From Clostridiaceae bacterium (GTDB taxonomy: Bacteria > Bacillota > Clostridia > Lachnospirales > Lachnospiraceae): DNA of 30,347 nt. The notes under the pieces were generated by a model. The model was not told the origin of the DNA. It did no database searches and saw only the letters and a program-made list of their open reading frames with translations. The DNA is taken from the NCBI GenBank assembly GCA_018378255.1, contig JAGZXV010000043.1, positions 1-30,347 on the forward strand, read 5' to 3'. Below, in pieces: positions 1 through 9,065 of this stretch (within the stretch, counting starts at the first letter, position 1; every line of letters starts with the position of its first letter). The translations under genes were made by a program, and so were the position numbers.

Positions 1-1095
1 CTCCCCCCCAGCGATTCCTGTCAGAAACTCCATGCGACTGCCGGGAAACGGGCGATGGAATTGGGGGAAACTTATATTTTTTCCTGTCATGCAGGCTTAA
101 ACCACATCGTCTTTCCGTTAATCAACCAGGAAGCCCTGTTCGGCTCCATCCTGGTAGGCCCTTTTTTAATGGAAAATCCCGATTCCCTGCTCATCACGGA
201 TCTGCACAACAATTATCCTGATATTTCACTGGAATCCCTGCTGGATCTTTACGATTATGCGGGCCAGATAACCGTAATCCCTCCGCCCATGGTCACCCAG
301 GTCAGCCGGCTTTTGTACCACCTGTTTTCCAACTTCGTATCGGACGCCAGACAGGAACTGATCTTTAACCGCGGCAAGATTCACCAGCAGTCCAAAATCA
401 GCGAATCCATCCAGATGTATAAAAACCTGGAGCTGGACAATAAGTCTTCCTATCCGTTTGAAAAGGAAAGGGAACTTTTAACCAAGGTAAAAACCGGTAA
501 TAAACAGGAGGCCAGCGCCATTTTAAACGACCTGCTGGGCTATGTATTCTTCTCAGAAGGAAACAGCATCGAAATCATAAAAAGCCGGGCCTCCGAACTC
601 TGCGCCCTTCTTTCCAGATCAGCGATTGAAGGGGGAGCGGGAACGGACCAGATCTTAAAGATCAACAATCAGTTCCTGAAAAACCTTCAGACCGTAAAGA
701 GCATTGACGCCCTCTGTTATATGCTTCAGGAAATCCTGGAAATCTATATGGAATGCATGTTCAGCCAGTTGAACACAAAGAATGGGGATGTGGTCAGAAA
801 GGCCATGAAATACATATCCGAAAACTTCGCCTCTTCCCTGACACTGGAGGACGTAGCCGACCAGGTGCATCTGAATGCGGCCTACTTCTCTTCCATATTT
901 AAACAGGCCTGCGGTTCCTCATTTAAAGAATACCTGAATATGGTGCGGGTGGAAGAAAGCAAACGCCTTCTTGCCAACACCGATTATTCACTGATCAATA
1001 TCGCTATAGCCACCGGTTTTGAGGACCAGAGCTATTTTTCTAAAATATTTAAAAAGCATACGGGACTGACGCCTAAGCAGTACAGATCCCATTGA
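1..1095 (+). CDS. PocR-like sensor / AraC-family transcriptional regulator (5' partial)
   Basis: The reading frame is open from base 1, so the gene begins outside the window; 364 residues are visible. The ATG at 55 is internal. The first codons continue a PocR-type sensory domain: a cysteine-containing stretch, then LGETYIFSCHAGLNHIVFPL, close to the usual ChaGL..iv.Pi signature. The C-terminal ~100 residues are a double helix-turn-helix AraC domain (SLTLEDVADQVHLNAAYFSS, then IAIATGFEDQSYFSKIFKKH). In Salmonella PocR activates cobalamin and propanediol genes, and PocR domains occur in regulators of corrinoid-dependent pathways. The gene converges on the B12 operon, with 17 nt between the stop codons and no visible terminator. 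A role in controlling that operon is inferred from position only. Confidence 0.88.
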   Translation, partial: LPPSDSCQKLHATAGKRAMELGETYIFSCHAGLNHIVFPLINQEALFGSILVGPFLMENPDSLLITDLHNNYPDISLESLLDLYDYAGQITVIPPPMVTQVSRLLYHLFSNFVSDARQELIFNRGKIHQQSKISESIQMYKNLELDNKSSYPFEKERELLTKVKTGNKQEASAILNDLLGYVFFSEGNSIEIIKSRASELCALLSRSAIEGGAGTDQILKINNQFLKNLQTVKSIDALCYMLQEILEIYMECMFSQLNTKNGDVVRKAMKYISENFASSLTLEDVADQVHLNAAYFSSIFKQACGSSFKEYLNMVRVEESKRLLANTDYSLINIAIATGFEDQSYFSKIFKKHTGLTPKQYRSH

Positions 1096-1112
1096 GCGGA
1101 CGGCAACAGGGC

Positions 1113-1745
1113 CTACCTTGCGATCTGGTAAAGCAGAGCATTACAGATTGAAGCGGCTATGTTGCTGCCTCCTTTTCTGCCCCTTGCTATGATGGATGGG
1201 ACTTTATCTTTAAGAAGCAGCTCTTTTGATTCCACCACATTGACAAAGCCCACAGGTGTGCCAATGATCAGAGCCGGAGTCACAAGCCCTTCCTTCATCA
1301 TCTCGTGCAGCCTGATTAATGCAGTGGGAGCATTTCCCACCGCAAAGATCACCGGGCCTGTGAGCCGGGCCCCCCGTTCCATGCAGACCGTAGCCCGGGT
1401 GACGCCCCGTTCTTTTGCTTCTTTTGCAACATCTTCATCCGCCATATAACAGCAGACGCGGCCGCCGCATTTTTCCAGTGATTTTTTATTGATGCCGGCC
1501 GCCGCCATATTGGTGTCTGTGACGATCACGGCTCCTGCCTTCAATGCCTCTATTCCCTTTTGTACCGCCTGTTCTGAAAATACCAGATTGTCCGCATAAT
1601 CGAAATCCGCCGATGTATGGATACAGCGTTTTACCACCAGAAATTCTTCTTCCGGCCAGGTTCTGTCTCCCAGTTCCCGGGTGATGATCTCCATGCTTCT
1701 TTTTTCTATTTCATCAGGTTTTACAAATTTGATCTCTTCTGTCAT
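1113..1745 (-). CDS. cbiC: Cobalt-precorrin-8 methylmutase CbiC
   Basis: 210 residues, normal for CbiC/CobH. The enzyme moves the C-11 methyl group to C-12, giving cobyrinate. The catalytic histidine is H43 in CIHTSADFDY, followed by a typical NMAAAGI segment and the glycine-rich GNAPTALIRL and IGTPVGFVNVVESK motifs near the C-terminus. It is the last gene of the B12 operon, 4 nt after cbiP, so translation is probably coupled. Nothing unusual was seen. Confidence 0.95.
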   Translation of the reverse strand: MTEEIKFVKPDEIEKRSMEIITRELGDRTWPEEEFLVVKRCIHTSADFDYADNLVFSEQAVQKGIEALKAGAVIVTDTNMAAAGINKKSLEKCGGRVCCYMADEDVAKEAKERGVTRATVCMERGARLTGPVIFAVGNAPTALIRLHEMMKEGLVTPALIIGTPVGFVNVVESKELLLKDKVPSIIARGRKGGSNIAASICNALLYQIAR

Positions 1746-1749
1746 GGGT

Positions 1750-3246
1750 TTACTCTCCCTCCATCATGCGGTAGACTGCCTTCATATCAAATGACGATCT
1801 GATCAGATCTGCCAGCTTATCATACTGCTGTTCTTTATACGCCTGCAGGTCAAATTCCTCTTCCTCCAGACAGATTTCCTTTTTCAGAGCCAATGCGGCA
1901 GTCAAAGCCTGGGCCAGACCATCCGTATCGAAAAGCCCATGGAGATAAGAGCCGAATACGGTGCCTTTTTCATTGCTCAGGCCGTCAATTCTGCCGTCAC
2001 AAAGCCGGATTGCCTCTCTGCAGCCGCCCAAATTAGCGGTATGACCCATATGAATTTCATATCCTGTCACTTCTTTTTCACCAAACCTTCCAAACACCGG
2101 AACGGGATAGAGAAAATGGCCCTTTGTCTGTGTCCTGGTCTTGGCCTCGGCGAATACGGTTTCGGCATCAAGAAGCCCCATGCCCCTCATGCTTCCGCCG
2201 TGTTCCACATTCATGGGATCGTGCAGCATCTTTCCTAACAGCTGGAATCCGCCGCAGATGCCGATCACCGGCACGTCCTGCTCCGACAGGCGCAGAATCA
2301 GGGTTTCCAGGCCGCTTTCCCGCAGCCAGTTCATATCGTCCATGGTATTTTTAGTGCCTGGAATCAGAAGCAGATCGGGATTTTTCAACTGGGAAGGCGT
2401 TGTCACATATCTGAGAGTTACACCTTTTTGCCGTTCAAAGGCGCTGAAATCGGTGAAATTGGAGATATGGGGAAGGCGGATCACCGCGATATCCACTCCA
2501 TTACCGGCCGTCACCTGATTCAGACGGTCGGATAAGCTGTCTTCATCGTCAATATCGATATTCTCCATGGGGATCACTCCCACCATGGGGATTCCTGTTT
2601 TTTCTTCTATCATTCTAAGGCCCGGCTCCAGAATGGCCACATCGCCTCTGAATTTATTCACGGCCAGGCCTTTTATCATCTTCTGTTCATCGGGTTCCAA
2701 AAGCTTCACCGTTCCGTAAAGGGAGGCGAACACACCGCCCCGGTCGATATCTCCCACCAGGATCACAGGCGCATGCACCATCTTGGCAAGACCCATGTTC
2801 ACAATGTCATTTTCCCTTAAATTGATCTCGGCCGGGCTTCCTGCCCCTTCGATCACAATGATATCATATTCCTCTGCCAAAGTCTCAAAAGCATGCTTCA
2901 CATCAGGTATAAACCTGGTCTTATCTCTGTAGTAGTCTATGGCTTTCCAGTTGCCCAGCACCTCGCCGTTTACGATCACCTGGCTGCCCACATTGCTGGT
3001 GGGTTTTAACAGGATGGGGTTCATGAACACGGTAGGTTCAATCCCTGCCGCTTCCGCCTGCATTGCCTGGGCCCGGCCGATCTCCAGACCGTCCTTTGTT
3101 ATATAGGAATTTAAGGCCATATTCTGGGATTTGAAGGGAGCCGTCCGGTATCCGTCCTGTTTAAACACGCGGCAGAGCCCTGCTGTTACAAAGCTCTTTC
3201 CGGAGTTGGACATGGTTCCCTGTATCATTATCACTTTTGCCGCCAT
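1750..3246 (-). CDS. cbiP: Cobyric acid synthase CbiP (CobQ)
   Basis: 498 residues, full length. It amidates adenosylcobyrinate a,c-diamide at positions b, d, e and g using glutamine and ATP. The N-terminal ATP-binding domain begins with IQGTMSNSGKS (P-loop-like, residues 8-18). The C-terminal class I glutamine amidotransferase domain has nucleophile C331 in IGICGGFQLLG and the histidine in SYLHGLFD (H436). It lies between the hemC-cobA-hemD fusion (20 nt upstream) and cbiC. The partner a,c-diamide synthase CbiA is not in the window. Confidence 0.96.
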   Translation of the reverse strand: MAAKVIMIQGTMSNSGKSFVTAGLCRVFKQDGYRTAPFKSQNMALNSYITKDGLEIGRAQAMQAEAAGIEPTVFMNPILLKPTSNVGSQVIVNGEVLGNWKAIDYYRDKTRFIPDVKHAFETLAEEYDIIVIEGAGSPAEINLRENDIVNMGLAKMVHAPVILVGDIDRGGVFASLYGTVKLLEPDEQKMIKGLAVNKFRGDVAILEPGLRMIEEKTGIPMVGVIPMENIDIDDEDSLSDRLNQVTAGNGVDIAVIRLPHISNFTDFSAFERQKGVTLRYVTTPSQLKNPDLLLIPGTKNTMDDMNWLRESGLETLILRLSEQDVPVIGICGGFQLLGKMLHDPMNVEHGGSMRGMGLLDAETVFAEAKTRTQTKGHFLYPVPVFGRFGEKEVTGYEIHMGHTANLGGCREAIRLCDGRIDGLSNEKGTVFGSYLHGLFDTDGLAQALTAALALKKEICLEEEEFDLQAYKEQQYDKLADLIRSSFDMKAVYRMMEGE

Positions 3247-3266
3247 GGTTTCCTCTTTTCTAAAAT

Positions 3267-5669
3267 TTATCTGTCAGAGTGTATTTGAGAATTGCTTTGC
3301 GCCAGCTGTAGTATGGCGGCTGCAATCCCGGCTGCCGTATATACATCCGCTGTCTCGTAAACGGACAGTCCGGCTTTTTTAGCTTCTTTTGTGGTTTCCG
3401 GGCCGATAGAAATAATCCTGGCCTCCAGTTTTTCCGGTTCCTCCAGCATGTTTTTAAGGGCTCTGGCTGCCGAACCGCTGGCGACCGTAATATAATCCAC
3501 ATCCTTTACGATGCGGTTCAGTTCTTCTTTCCTCCGGTCATCGGGCCATGTTTCATATAGGGAAAGATCCTTATATACAATTCCTGCGGTCTTTAAAGCC
3601 TCAGGCAGCACAGGAGATGCTTCTTTGGCCCGGACAAGCATCACTTTATCCTTCTGATCCAATTTGGGAATCCATTCCTCCGCCAAAGCTGCCCCGGAAT
3701 AAGCGGACGGCTGGAAATCACAGCAGAATCCGTGATCCGCCAAAGCTGCGGCGCTGCTCTTTCCCACCGCCGCGAATTTAAGGTGCATCAGCTTTCTGTA
3801 ATCGATCTTTTCCCGCCGTAAAAGGTCAAAGAAAATGTTGACTCCATTATTGCTCGTAAACACAATCCACTTGTATTCCTCCAGCTGGTGAATGGTTTTA
3901 AGCGTGTCTTCTGTCACCAGTTCTTTTGTTTCCACCAGGCTTAAAGAGACGGTTTCCGCTCCCAGCGGATCCAGTTCTTTTTCCAATTGGTTCACCATAT
4001 GTCTGGTGCCTGTCAGCAGGATTCTGGCGCCGGATAAACGGCCTTTTAAAAACCACTCCAGCTCTTCCCCTAAATTCACCACCTGGCCGATTACCGTAAT
4101 GGCCGGGGTCTGGATCCCCTGTTCTTTGGCAGTCTGCACAATGGTTCCCAATGTGGCGGACGCTTTTTTCTGCCTTCCCGTGGTTCCCGCCGAGATAACC
4201 GCTGCCGGGGTGGACGGATCCTTTCCGTTCTCGATCAGTTGTTTGGCGATCCGTTCCAGATTATGAAGGCCCATCAGGAAGATCAGCGTTCCCTCTTCCT
4301 TTGCCAGGGTGGCATAGTTAAGGACTTCTGCATCTTTATGGTTTCCCTCATGTCCCGTAATCACGTGGAAAGAGGAAGCCATATTCCGCTGGGTGACCGG
4401 AATTCCCGCATAGGCGGGCACACTGTAGGAGGATGAGATTCCCGGTACTATTTCAAATGGTATTCCATGTTTTTTCAGTTCAAGAGCTTCTTCCCCGCCT
4501 CTTCCGAAGATGTAGGGATCACCGCCCTTTAAGCGGACCACATAATTTCCAGCAGACGCTTCCGCCACCAGCACTTCATTGATCTTATCCTGGGTCAGAT
4601 GATGGTTGGAAGAACGTTTTCCCGCATAGATGAACCGGGCGTCCAGCCTGGCTTCATTGAGGATGGAGGGGGAAATCAGATTGTCATACACGATTACATC
4701 CGCATTCTTCACACATTCTAAGCCCTTTCTGGTTAAAAGGCCTTTGTCTCCCGGGCCGGCGCCGACTAAGGATACGGTTTTATAATTCACCTGGGACGCC
4801 AGGCTCTTGGCCAGCTTAAGGGCATCCTCTTCCCCGCATTGATCTGTTTTCATTCTTTTATATAGGGGATGGACGCCGTCTTTGGCATACATGGCCGTCA
4901 TGACCAGTCCCTCTCCCTCCCGGCGGCAGTAAGCCCCGCAGGGGGCATTACAGCTTCCGCCCAGTATGGTAAGATATTCCCGCTCGGCCTTCAGCATCAC
5001 GGCCGCTTCCCGGGAATGAATGGCTTCCATGATATTGGAAAGCTCACCTTCTCTTATCTCAACCGCCAGAATCCCCTGTCCGGGAGCGGGCACAAACTGT
5101 TCTTTATCCAGGTATTCCAGACAGAATCCTTCCGGCTGTTCCATTCCCAGCCTGCTTAGGCCTGCCGCTGCCAGCAAAATGCCGTCGTATTCTCCCTGTT
5201 TCAGCTTTTCCAGCCTGGTCTGCACATTTCCCCTCAGCATCTTAATCCGCACCTGGGGATTCAGGCCCCTGATCTGCAGTTCCCGTCTCAGGCTGCTGGT
5301 CCCGATCACACTGCCTTTTTTTAAGTCCGCCGCCCGGATTCCCGTCGTCGTAACCAGCACGTCGCCGGGGTCTGCCCGGTCCAGTACAGCCCCCATACAG
5401 AGCCCTTTCGGGAATTCCATGGGCATGTCTTTGGCGCTGTGAACGGCCATGTCAATCTCCCCGTTTAACAGGGCTTCTTCCAACTCCTTTGTAAATACCC
5501 CTTTTCCTCCGAAGGAAGTCAGGGATCGGTCCAGAATCTTGTCCCCTTTTGTGGACATCGGCACGACCACGATCTCCATTTCCGGAAAACGGGATTCAAT
5601 TTCATGTTTCACAATCTCCGTCTGAACCATTGCCAGTTTGCTCTTTCTCGTTCCGATCCGTATTATCAT
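3267..5669 (-). CDS. hemC-cobA-hemD: Trifunctional fusion: hydroxymethylbilane synthase - uroporphyrinogen-III C-methyltransferase - uroporphyrinogen-III synthase
   Basis: 800 residues with three complete domains in one frame. Residues 1-293 are HemC: VHSAKDMP with catalytic D81, RRELQIRGLNP substrate arginines, and LGGSCNAPCG with C240, the expected dipyrromethane-cofactor cysteine. Residues 297-540 are the SAM-dependent methyltransferase CobA/SUMT: VGAGPGDKGLLT, VRLKGGDPYIFGRGGEE, and GIPVTQR. Residues 547-790 are HemD: WIVFTSNNGVNIFF and YITVASGSAARAL. Together they take porphobilinogen to precorrin-2. CobA-HemD fusions are known in clostridia; HemC in the same chain is less usual. Spacing to cbiF is 3 nt. 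The HemC C-terminal domain is slightly short and runs straight into CobA with almost no linker. Confidence 0.95.
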   Translation of the reverse strand: MIIRIGTRKSKLAMVQTEIVKHEIESRFPEMEIVVVPMSTKGDKILDRSLTSFGGKGVFTKELEEALLNGEIDMAVHSAKDMPMEFPKGLCMGAVLDRADPGDVLVTTTGIRAADLKKGSVIGTSSLRRELQIRGLNPQVRIKMLRGNVQTRLEKLKQGEYDGILLAAAGLSRLGMEQPEGFCLEYLDKEQFVPAPGQGILAVEIREGELSNIMEAIHSREAAVMLKAEREYLTILGGSCNAPCGAYCRREGEGLVMTAMYAKDGVHPLYKRMKTDQCGEEDALKLAKSLASQVNYKTVSLVGAGPGDKGLLTRKGLECVKNADVIVYDNLISPSILNEARLDARFIYAGKRSSNHHLTQDKINEVLVAEASAGNYVVRLKGGDPYIFGRGGEEALELKKHGIPFEIVPGISSSYSVPAYAGIPVTQRNMASSFHVITGHEGNHKDAEVLNYATLAKEEGTLIFLMGLHNLERIAKQLIENGKDPSTPAAVISAGTTGRQKKASATLGTIVQTAKEQGIQTPAITVIGQVVNLGEELEWFLKGRLSGARILLTGTRHMVNQLEKELDPLGAETVSLSLVETKELVTEDTLKTIHQLEEYKWIVFTSNNGVNIFFDLLRREKIDYRKLMHLKFAAVGKSSAAALADHGFCCDFQPSAYSGAALAEEWIPKLDQKDKVMLVRAKEASPVLPEALKTAGIVYKDLSLYETWPDDRRKEELNRIVKDVDYITVASGSAARALKNMLEEPEKLEARIISIGPETTKEAKKAGLSVYETADVYTAAGIAAAILQLAQSNSQIHSDR

Positions 5670-5672
5670 GCC

Positions 5673-6425
5673 TCAATCAATTCCTTTCCTGAATTCATGG
5701 GTAAAATGTTTATCATAGAGCCTGGACAGCTCATATTCATCTCCTAAAAATCCGCCTACCACGGTGAGAGCTGTCTTCGTTATTCCCGCTTCCTTCACTT
5801 TTTTTGCAATATCGTTCAGGGTGCCTTTGACGATCCTCTGGTCTTCCCATGTGGCCTTATAAACCACGGCCACCGGGGTGTCCTGGCTGTAGGAATCTTT
5901 CAGGGTTTCCGACAGCAGTTCAATCTGTCCCACGCTGAGGAAAATGATCATCGTAGCCTGATGTTTGGCCAAATCCGCCAGTTTTTCCCCATCCGGCATA
6001 GGCGTCCTGCCCTCCATCCGGGTCAGAATCACGGTCTGGCTGATTCCGGGAAGGGTGTACTCTTTTTTCAGCACCGCTGCCGCTGCCAGAAATGAGCTGA
6101 CTCCCGGCACCACATCATATTCGATTCCCAGCTGGTCCAAACGGTCCATCTGTTCTCTGTGGGCGCCGTATACGGCAGGATCGCCCGTATGTACCCTGGC
6201 TGTGGTCTGCCCTTTTTCTTCTGCCTCTTTCATCACATCGATCACTTCATCCAATGTCATTTTGGCGCTGTTATAGATTTTGGCCCCTTCTTTTGCGCCG
6301 TCCAGCACCTGGGGATTTACCAGCGAACCGGCATAGATTATCACGTCCGCTTCATCGATCAGACGTTTCCCCTTGATTGTTAAAAGTTCCGGATCTCCCG
6401 GGCCTGCTCCTATAAAATGGACCAT
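5673..6425 (-). CDS. cbiF: Cobalt-precorrin-4 C11-methyltransferase CbiF
   Basis: 250 residues, full length. It is a SAM-dependent tetrapyrrole methylase with VHFIGAGPGDPELLTIKG at the N-terminus, YAGSLVNPQVL, and HTGDPAVYGA. These last two motifs are typical of CbiF/CobM rather than CbiL or CbiH. It methylates C-11 of cobalt-precorrin-4. It lies 2 nt after cbiK and 3 nt before the hemC fusion, well inside the operon. Confidence 0.95.
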   Translation of the reverse strand: MVHFIGAGPGDPELLTIKGKRLIDEADVIIYAGSLVNPQVLDGAKEGAKIYNSAKMTLDEVIDVMKEAEEKGQTTARVHTGDPAVYGAHREQMDRLDQLGIEYDVVPGVSSFLAAAAVLKKEYTLPGISQTVILTRMEGRTPMPDGEKLADLAKHQATMIIFLSVGQIELLSETLKDSYSQDTPVAVVYKATWEDQRIVKGTLNDIAKKVKEAGITKTALTVVGGFLGDEYELSRLYDKHFTHEFRKGID

Positions 6426-6427
6426 GA

Positions 6428-7216
6428 TTATGCCTCCTTCTCTGCACTTTTAATGTGTTCCAAAAACAACCGGCGGATTCCCTGATACTCGCCAAGGCCC
6501 CTGAGCAGACAGGATACTTCATATCCTTCGCTTTCCAACTGGCTTCTCCAGGAATCCTTATCATCGCTTGCCATATCATTTTTTGCATGATCTCCGGCGA
6601 CGATCATAAACGGGGTCAGGATCAGTTTCTTAAAGCCGCCTTCTTTTAAATGTTTCTTCAGCGTTTCCATAGAAGGATATGCTTCTACTGTCCCCACAAA
6701 TACATTTTTATGTCCTTTATCCTTGAACTGGTAATCTAAAGCCGCATAGATGGTATTGGCATAATGGGTGGTCCCATGTCCCATAAACACGAGGGCTGTC
6801 TTTTCCTCCAACGGGCCGATCTCTTCCATCAACGTGTCTATTACAAAAAATGAATCCTGTTCACAGGTCAGAAGGGGAGTTCCAAAACGGATTTCTTCCA
6901 GTTCTTCCTTTCGGGCCAGCACATCTCTTTTCATCTGGTCGTTTTCAATTCCGTTGATCACATGGGTGGGCTGTACGGTCAGACGGGTAACGCCGTCTTT
7001 TACGATTTGATCCATGGCCTCGCTCACAGTCATCACATGATATCCGGTCTTTGCAACCTTCCGTATGATCATCCCGCTGGTCCAGGCTTCATAAATCCGG
7101 CAGTCCGGACACGATTCCCGGACATCCCCAACGATTGCATCAATGGTCTTTTTTCTTGTATCTTCATGGCTGGTCCCAAAACTGACCACCAAAACCGCTT
7201 CCTTAGTTTTTGACAT
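6428..7216 (-). CDS. cbiK: Sirohydrochlorin cobaltochelatase CbiK
   Basis: 262 residues from the ATG at 7216, chosen because GGAGG lies 5 nt upstream; the in-frame ATG at 7228 itself overlaps that ribosome-binding site. The enzyme inserts Co2+ into sirohydrochlorin at the start of the anaerobic B12 route. Metal-site residues match Salmonella CbiK (His145, Glu175, His207, from memory) in identity and spacing: H147 in FMGHGTTHYA, E178 in TVEAYPSMET, and H210 in VAGDHAKNDM. No signal peptide, so a cytoplasmic form. Confidence 0.93.
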   Translation of the reverse strand: MSKTKEAVLVVSFGTSHEDTRKKTIDAIVGDVRESCPDCRIYEAWTSGMIIRKVAKTGYHVMTVSEAMDQIVKDGVTRLTVQPTHVINGIENDQMKRDVLARKEELEEIRFGTPLLTCEQDSFFVIDTLMEEIGPLEEKTALVFMGHGTTHYANTIYAALDYQFKDKGHKNVFVGTVEAYPSMETLKKHLKEGGFKKLILTPFMIVAGDHAKNDMASDDKDSWRSQLESEGYEVSCLLRGLGEYQGIRRLFLEHIKSAEKEA

Positions 7217-7286
7217 CTTATCCTCCATACCGGAGCTTTTCTTTGTGCAAAGTCATGCGCTGGGAATTACCGCTTCTCAGCTGCAG

Positions 7287-7317
7287 TTCAAATTTGCGGC
7301 TCCGTCACAAATTTGAA
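7287..7317 (-). repeat. Intercistronic hairpin between cbiB and cbiK
   Basis: A perfect 10-bp inverted repeat, TTCAAATTTG and CAAATTTGAA, separated by 11 nt with a GC-rich loop. It sits in the only sizeable gap of the central B12 operon (7217-7327). No T-tract follows on the minus strand, so it is not a standard terminator. An mRNA processing or stability element is possible. Confidence 0.5.
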
Positions 7318-7327
7318 TTTGCCGATA

Positions 7328-8278
7328 TTAAATGCCGGCTGCCAGCACAATCGCCATAGCGGCCGCAGCCGTTATATACAGCAGCCTGTTTATTCTTTTT
7401 ATATCCTCGATTTCAATCTCTCTTTTTTTATCTCCAATGGTAGGTTTTTTATAAAGTTTGCCGAAATAATAAGCGTCTCCTGCCAGTTGAACTCCCAGGG
7501 CTCCTGCCGCTGCCGCCTCTGTCTGGGCCGAATTGGGGCTGGCATGGTTTCTGCCGTCCCTTCTCCACATAATAAAGGCATCTCTGGCATTTAATCCGGC
7601 AGCCGGAGCCGCAGCGATCATGAGCAGGGCTGAAATCCGGGCCGGGATATAATTCAGGATATCGTCCAGCTTCGCCGGAATTCTTCCGATATAGAGGTAT
7701 TTCTCATCTTTATAACCTACCATGGAATCCATAGTGTTGACCACCTTATAAAAATATCCGAAAGGCGCCCCTAAAACTGCCATAAAAAGCAGGGGAGCGA
7801 TCACTCCGTCCGACAGATTCTCCGCCACCGTTTCCACTGCTGCTTTGGTTACTCCCTTTTCGTCTAATGACTGGGTATCGCGGCCCACGATCATGGAGAC
7901 CGCATACCTGGCCTCATCAATGGTTCCGTGTTTCAGGGCTTCATATACCTTCATGCTTTCGCTTTTCAATCCTTTTACGGCTAAAAGCTGCCAGCACATA
8001 AAGCTCTCTCCAGCCAGCCCGGCAGCCGGGTTGATTCTATATAAAATACTGCATACCAGGTAAGACAGCCCGGTCCAGAAAATCACATTTCCGGCACATA
8101 GCAGCCAGCTTCCGGCCAGCAGTTTCTTTTTATCGTTTCCAGCGAATTTCCGCACTGTTTTCTCAGCCCAAGCGATCGTTCTTCCCATCAGGCATACGGG
8201 ATGGATCATCCATCCCGGATCGCCAAACAAAAGATCCAGCACGAAGCCGATTCCTAGCGCTGTTATATGTAAGTTCAT
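7328..8278 (-). CDS. cbiB: Adenosylcobinamide-phosphate synthase CbiB (CobD)
   Basis: 316 residues, full length. It is a polytopic membrane protein that joins the aminopropanol arm to cobyric acid. Diagnostic motifs: LDLLFGDPGWMIHPVCLMGR at the N-terminus, VETVAENLSDGVIAPLLF, and RDGRNHASPNSAQTEAAAAG. The start codon overlaps the cobS stop as ATGA, so the two membrane-located late-pathway genes are translationally coupled. Confidence 0.95.
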   Translation of the reverse strand: MNLHITALGIGFVLDLLFGDPGWMIHPVCLMGRTIAWAEKTVRKFAGNDKKKLLAGSWLLCAGNVIFWTGLSYLVCSILYRINPAAGLAGESFMCWQLLAVKGLKSESMKVYEALKHGTIDEARYAVSMIVGRDTQSLDEKGVTKAAVETVAENLSDGVIAPLLFMAVLGAPFGYFYKVVNTMDSMVGYKDEKYLYIGRIPAKLDDILNYIPARISALLMIAAAPAAGLNARDAFIMWRRDGRNHASPNSAQTEAAAAGALGVQLAGDAYYFGKLYKKPTIGDKKREIEIEDIKRINRLLYITAAAAMAIVLAAGI

Positions 8279-9045
8279 AATGATTTCAGTCCTTCCGCGA
8301 TGACCACACCGTAGAGCATCACCAATTCACAGACCTGAAGGAAAAATCCCGCCAGGTCTCCTGTAATCCCGCCAAATTCCTTATAAGACATAAGGCGGTA
8401 ATAGATAAACACAGTTGCCGCTCCTGTCACCATAACAAGACCTGCCGCCCCGTCCAAACTCACAGCCAGGCAGACGGATATCAGTAAAATCGCCGCCAGT
8501 ACGGCGCGGGTTACGGTTTTATGGGCGGAACTGGAGAACGTGTAAGCAAGTCCATTCTTTCTCGCCCCCTTAAACAGCACCAGGGAAAGGCCGCTCAGGG
8601 AACGGGAAATCACAAATCCAGTGCAGACCATAAGACAGCTTCTGCTGTCCTCTAAACCGCTCACCCCTCCCAGATATAATACCATATATACGGCGCAGCC
8701 AATTATGGCAAATGCGCCTGTATGGGAATCTTTCAGTATCTCTAATTTCCGCTCTCTCGTCTGGTAGGAGCTGAGAGCGTCCATGGTGTCCAGAAAACCA
8801 TCCATATGGATTCCGCCTGTAATGAGGATGGGGAGCGTGCAGAATACCGCCGCTCTCATCAGTTCAGGAACATGAATAAATCTCATCAGGCAGAATGCTG
8901 CGAAAAAGGCTGCACCTTCCAAAAAGCCTACCAACGGGAAAAAGCACAGCGCATACCTCATATTTTTTTCATTCCATTCCACTTTGGGCATGGGTATCTT
9001 TGAATACATGGCACAGGCAATGGCCATGGCTTTGATAATCGTCAT
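8275..9045 (-). CDS. cobS: Adenosylcobinamide-GDP ribazoletransferase CobS
   Basis: 256 residues, full length. It is an integral membrane enzyme joining alpha-ribazole (or its phosphate) to adenosylcobinamide-GDP, the last assembly step. Motifs: MYSKIPMP near the N-terminus, GGIHMDGFLDTMDALSSYQT with the Mg-binding aspartates, and KDSHTGAFAIIG. Its usual partners CobU and CobT are not in the window. It overlaps cbiB by 4 nt. Confidence 0.95.
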   Translation of the reverse strand: MTIIKAMAIACAMYSKIPMPKVEWNEKNMRYALCFFPLVGFLEGAAFFAAFCLMRFIHVPELMRAAVFCTLPILITGGIHMDGFLDTMDALSSYQTRERKLEILKDSHTGAFAIIGCAVYMVLYLGGVSGLEDSRSCLMVCTGFVISRSLSGLSLVLFKGARKNGLAYTFSSSAHKTVTRAVLAAILLISVCLAVSLDGAAGLVMVTGAATVFIYYRLMSYKEFGGITGDLAGFFLQVCELVMLYGVVIAEGLKSL

Positions 9046-9065
9046 AGATCCGTCCTCATTTCCGG

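Noticed and set aside
3267..5669. HemC-CobA-HemD as an assembly artefact
   Set aside because: All three domains are complete, functionally consecutive, share one composition and are in an operon where each belongs.
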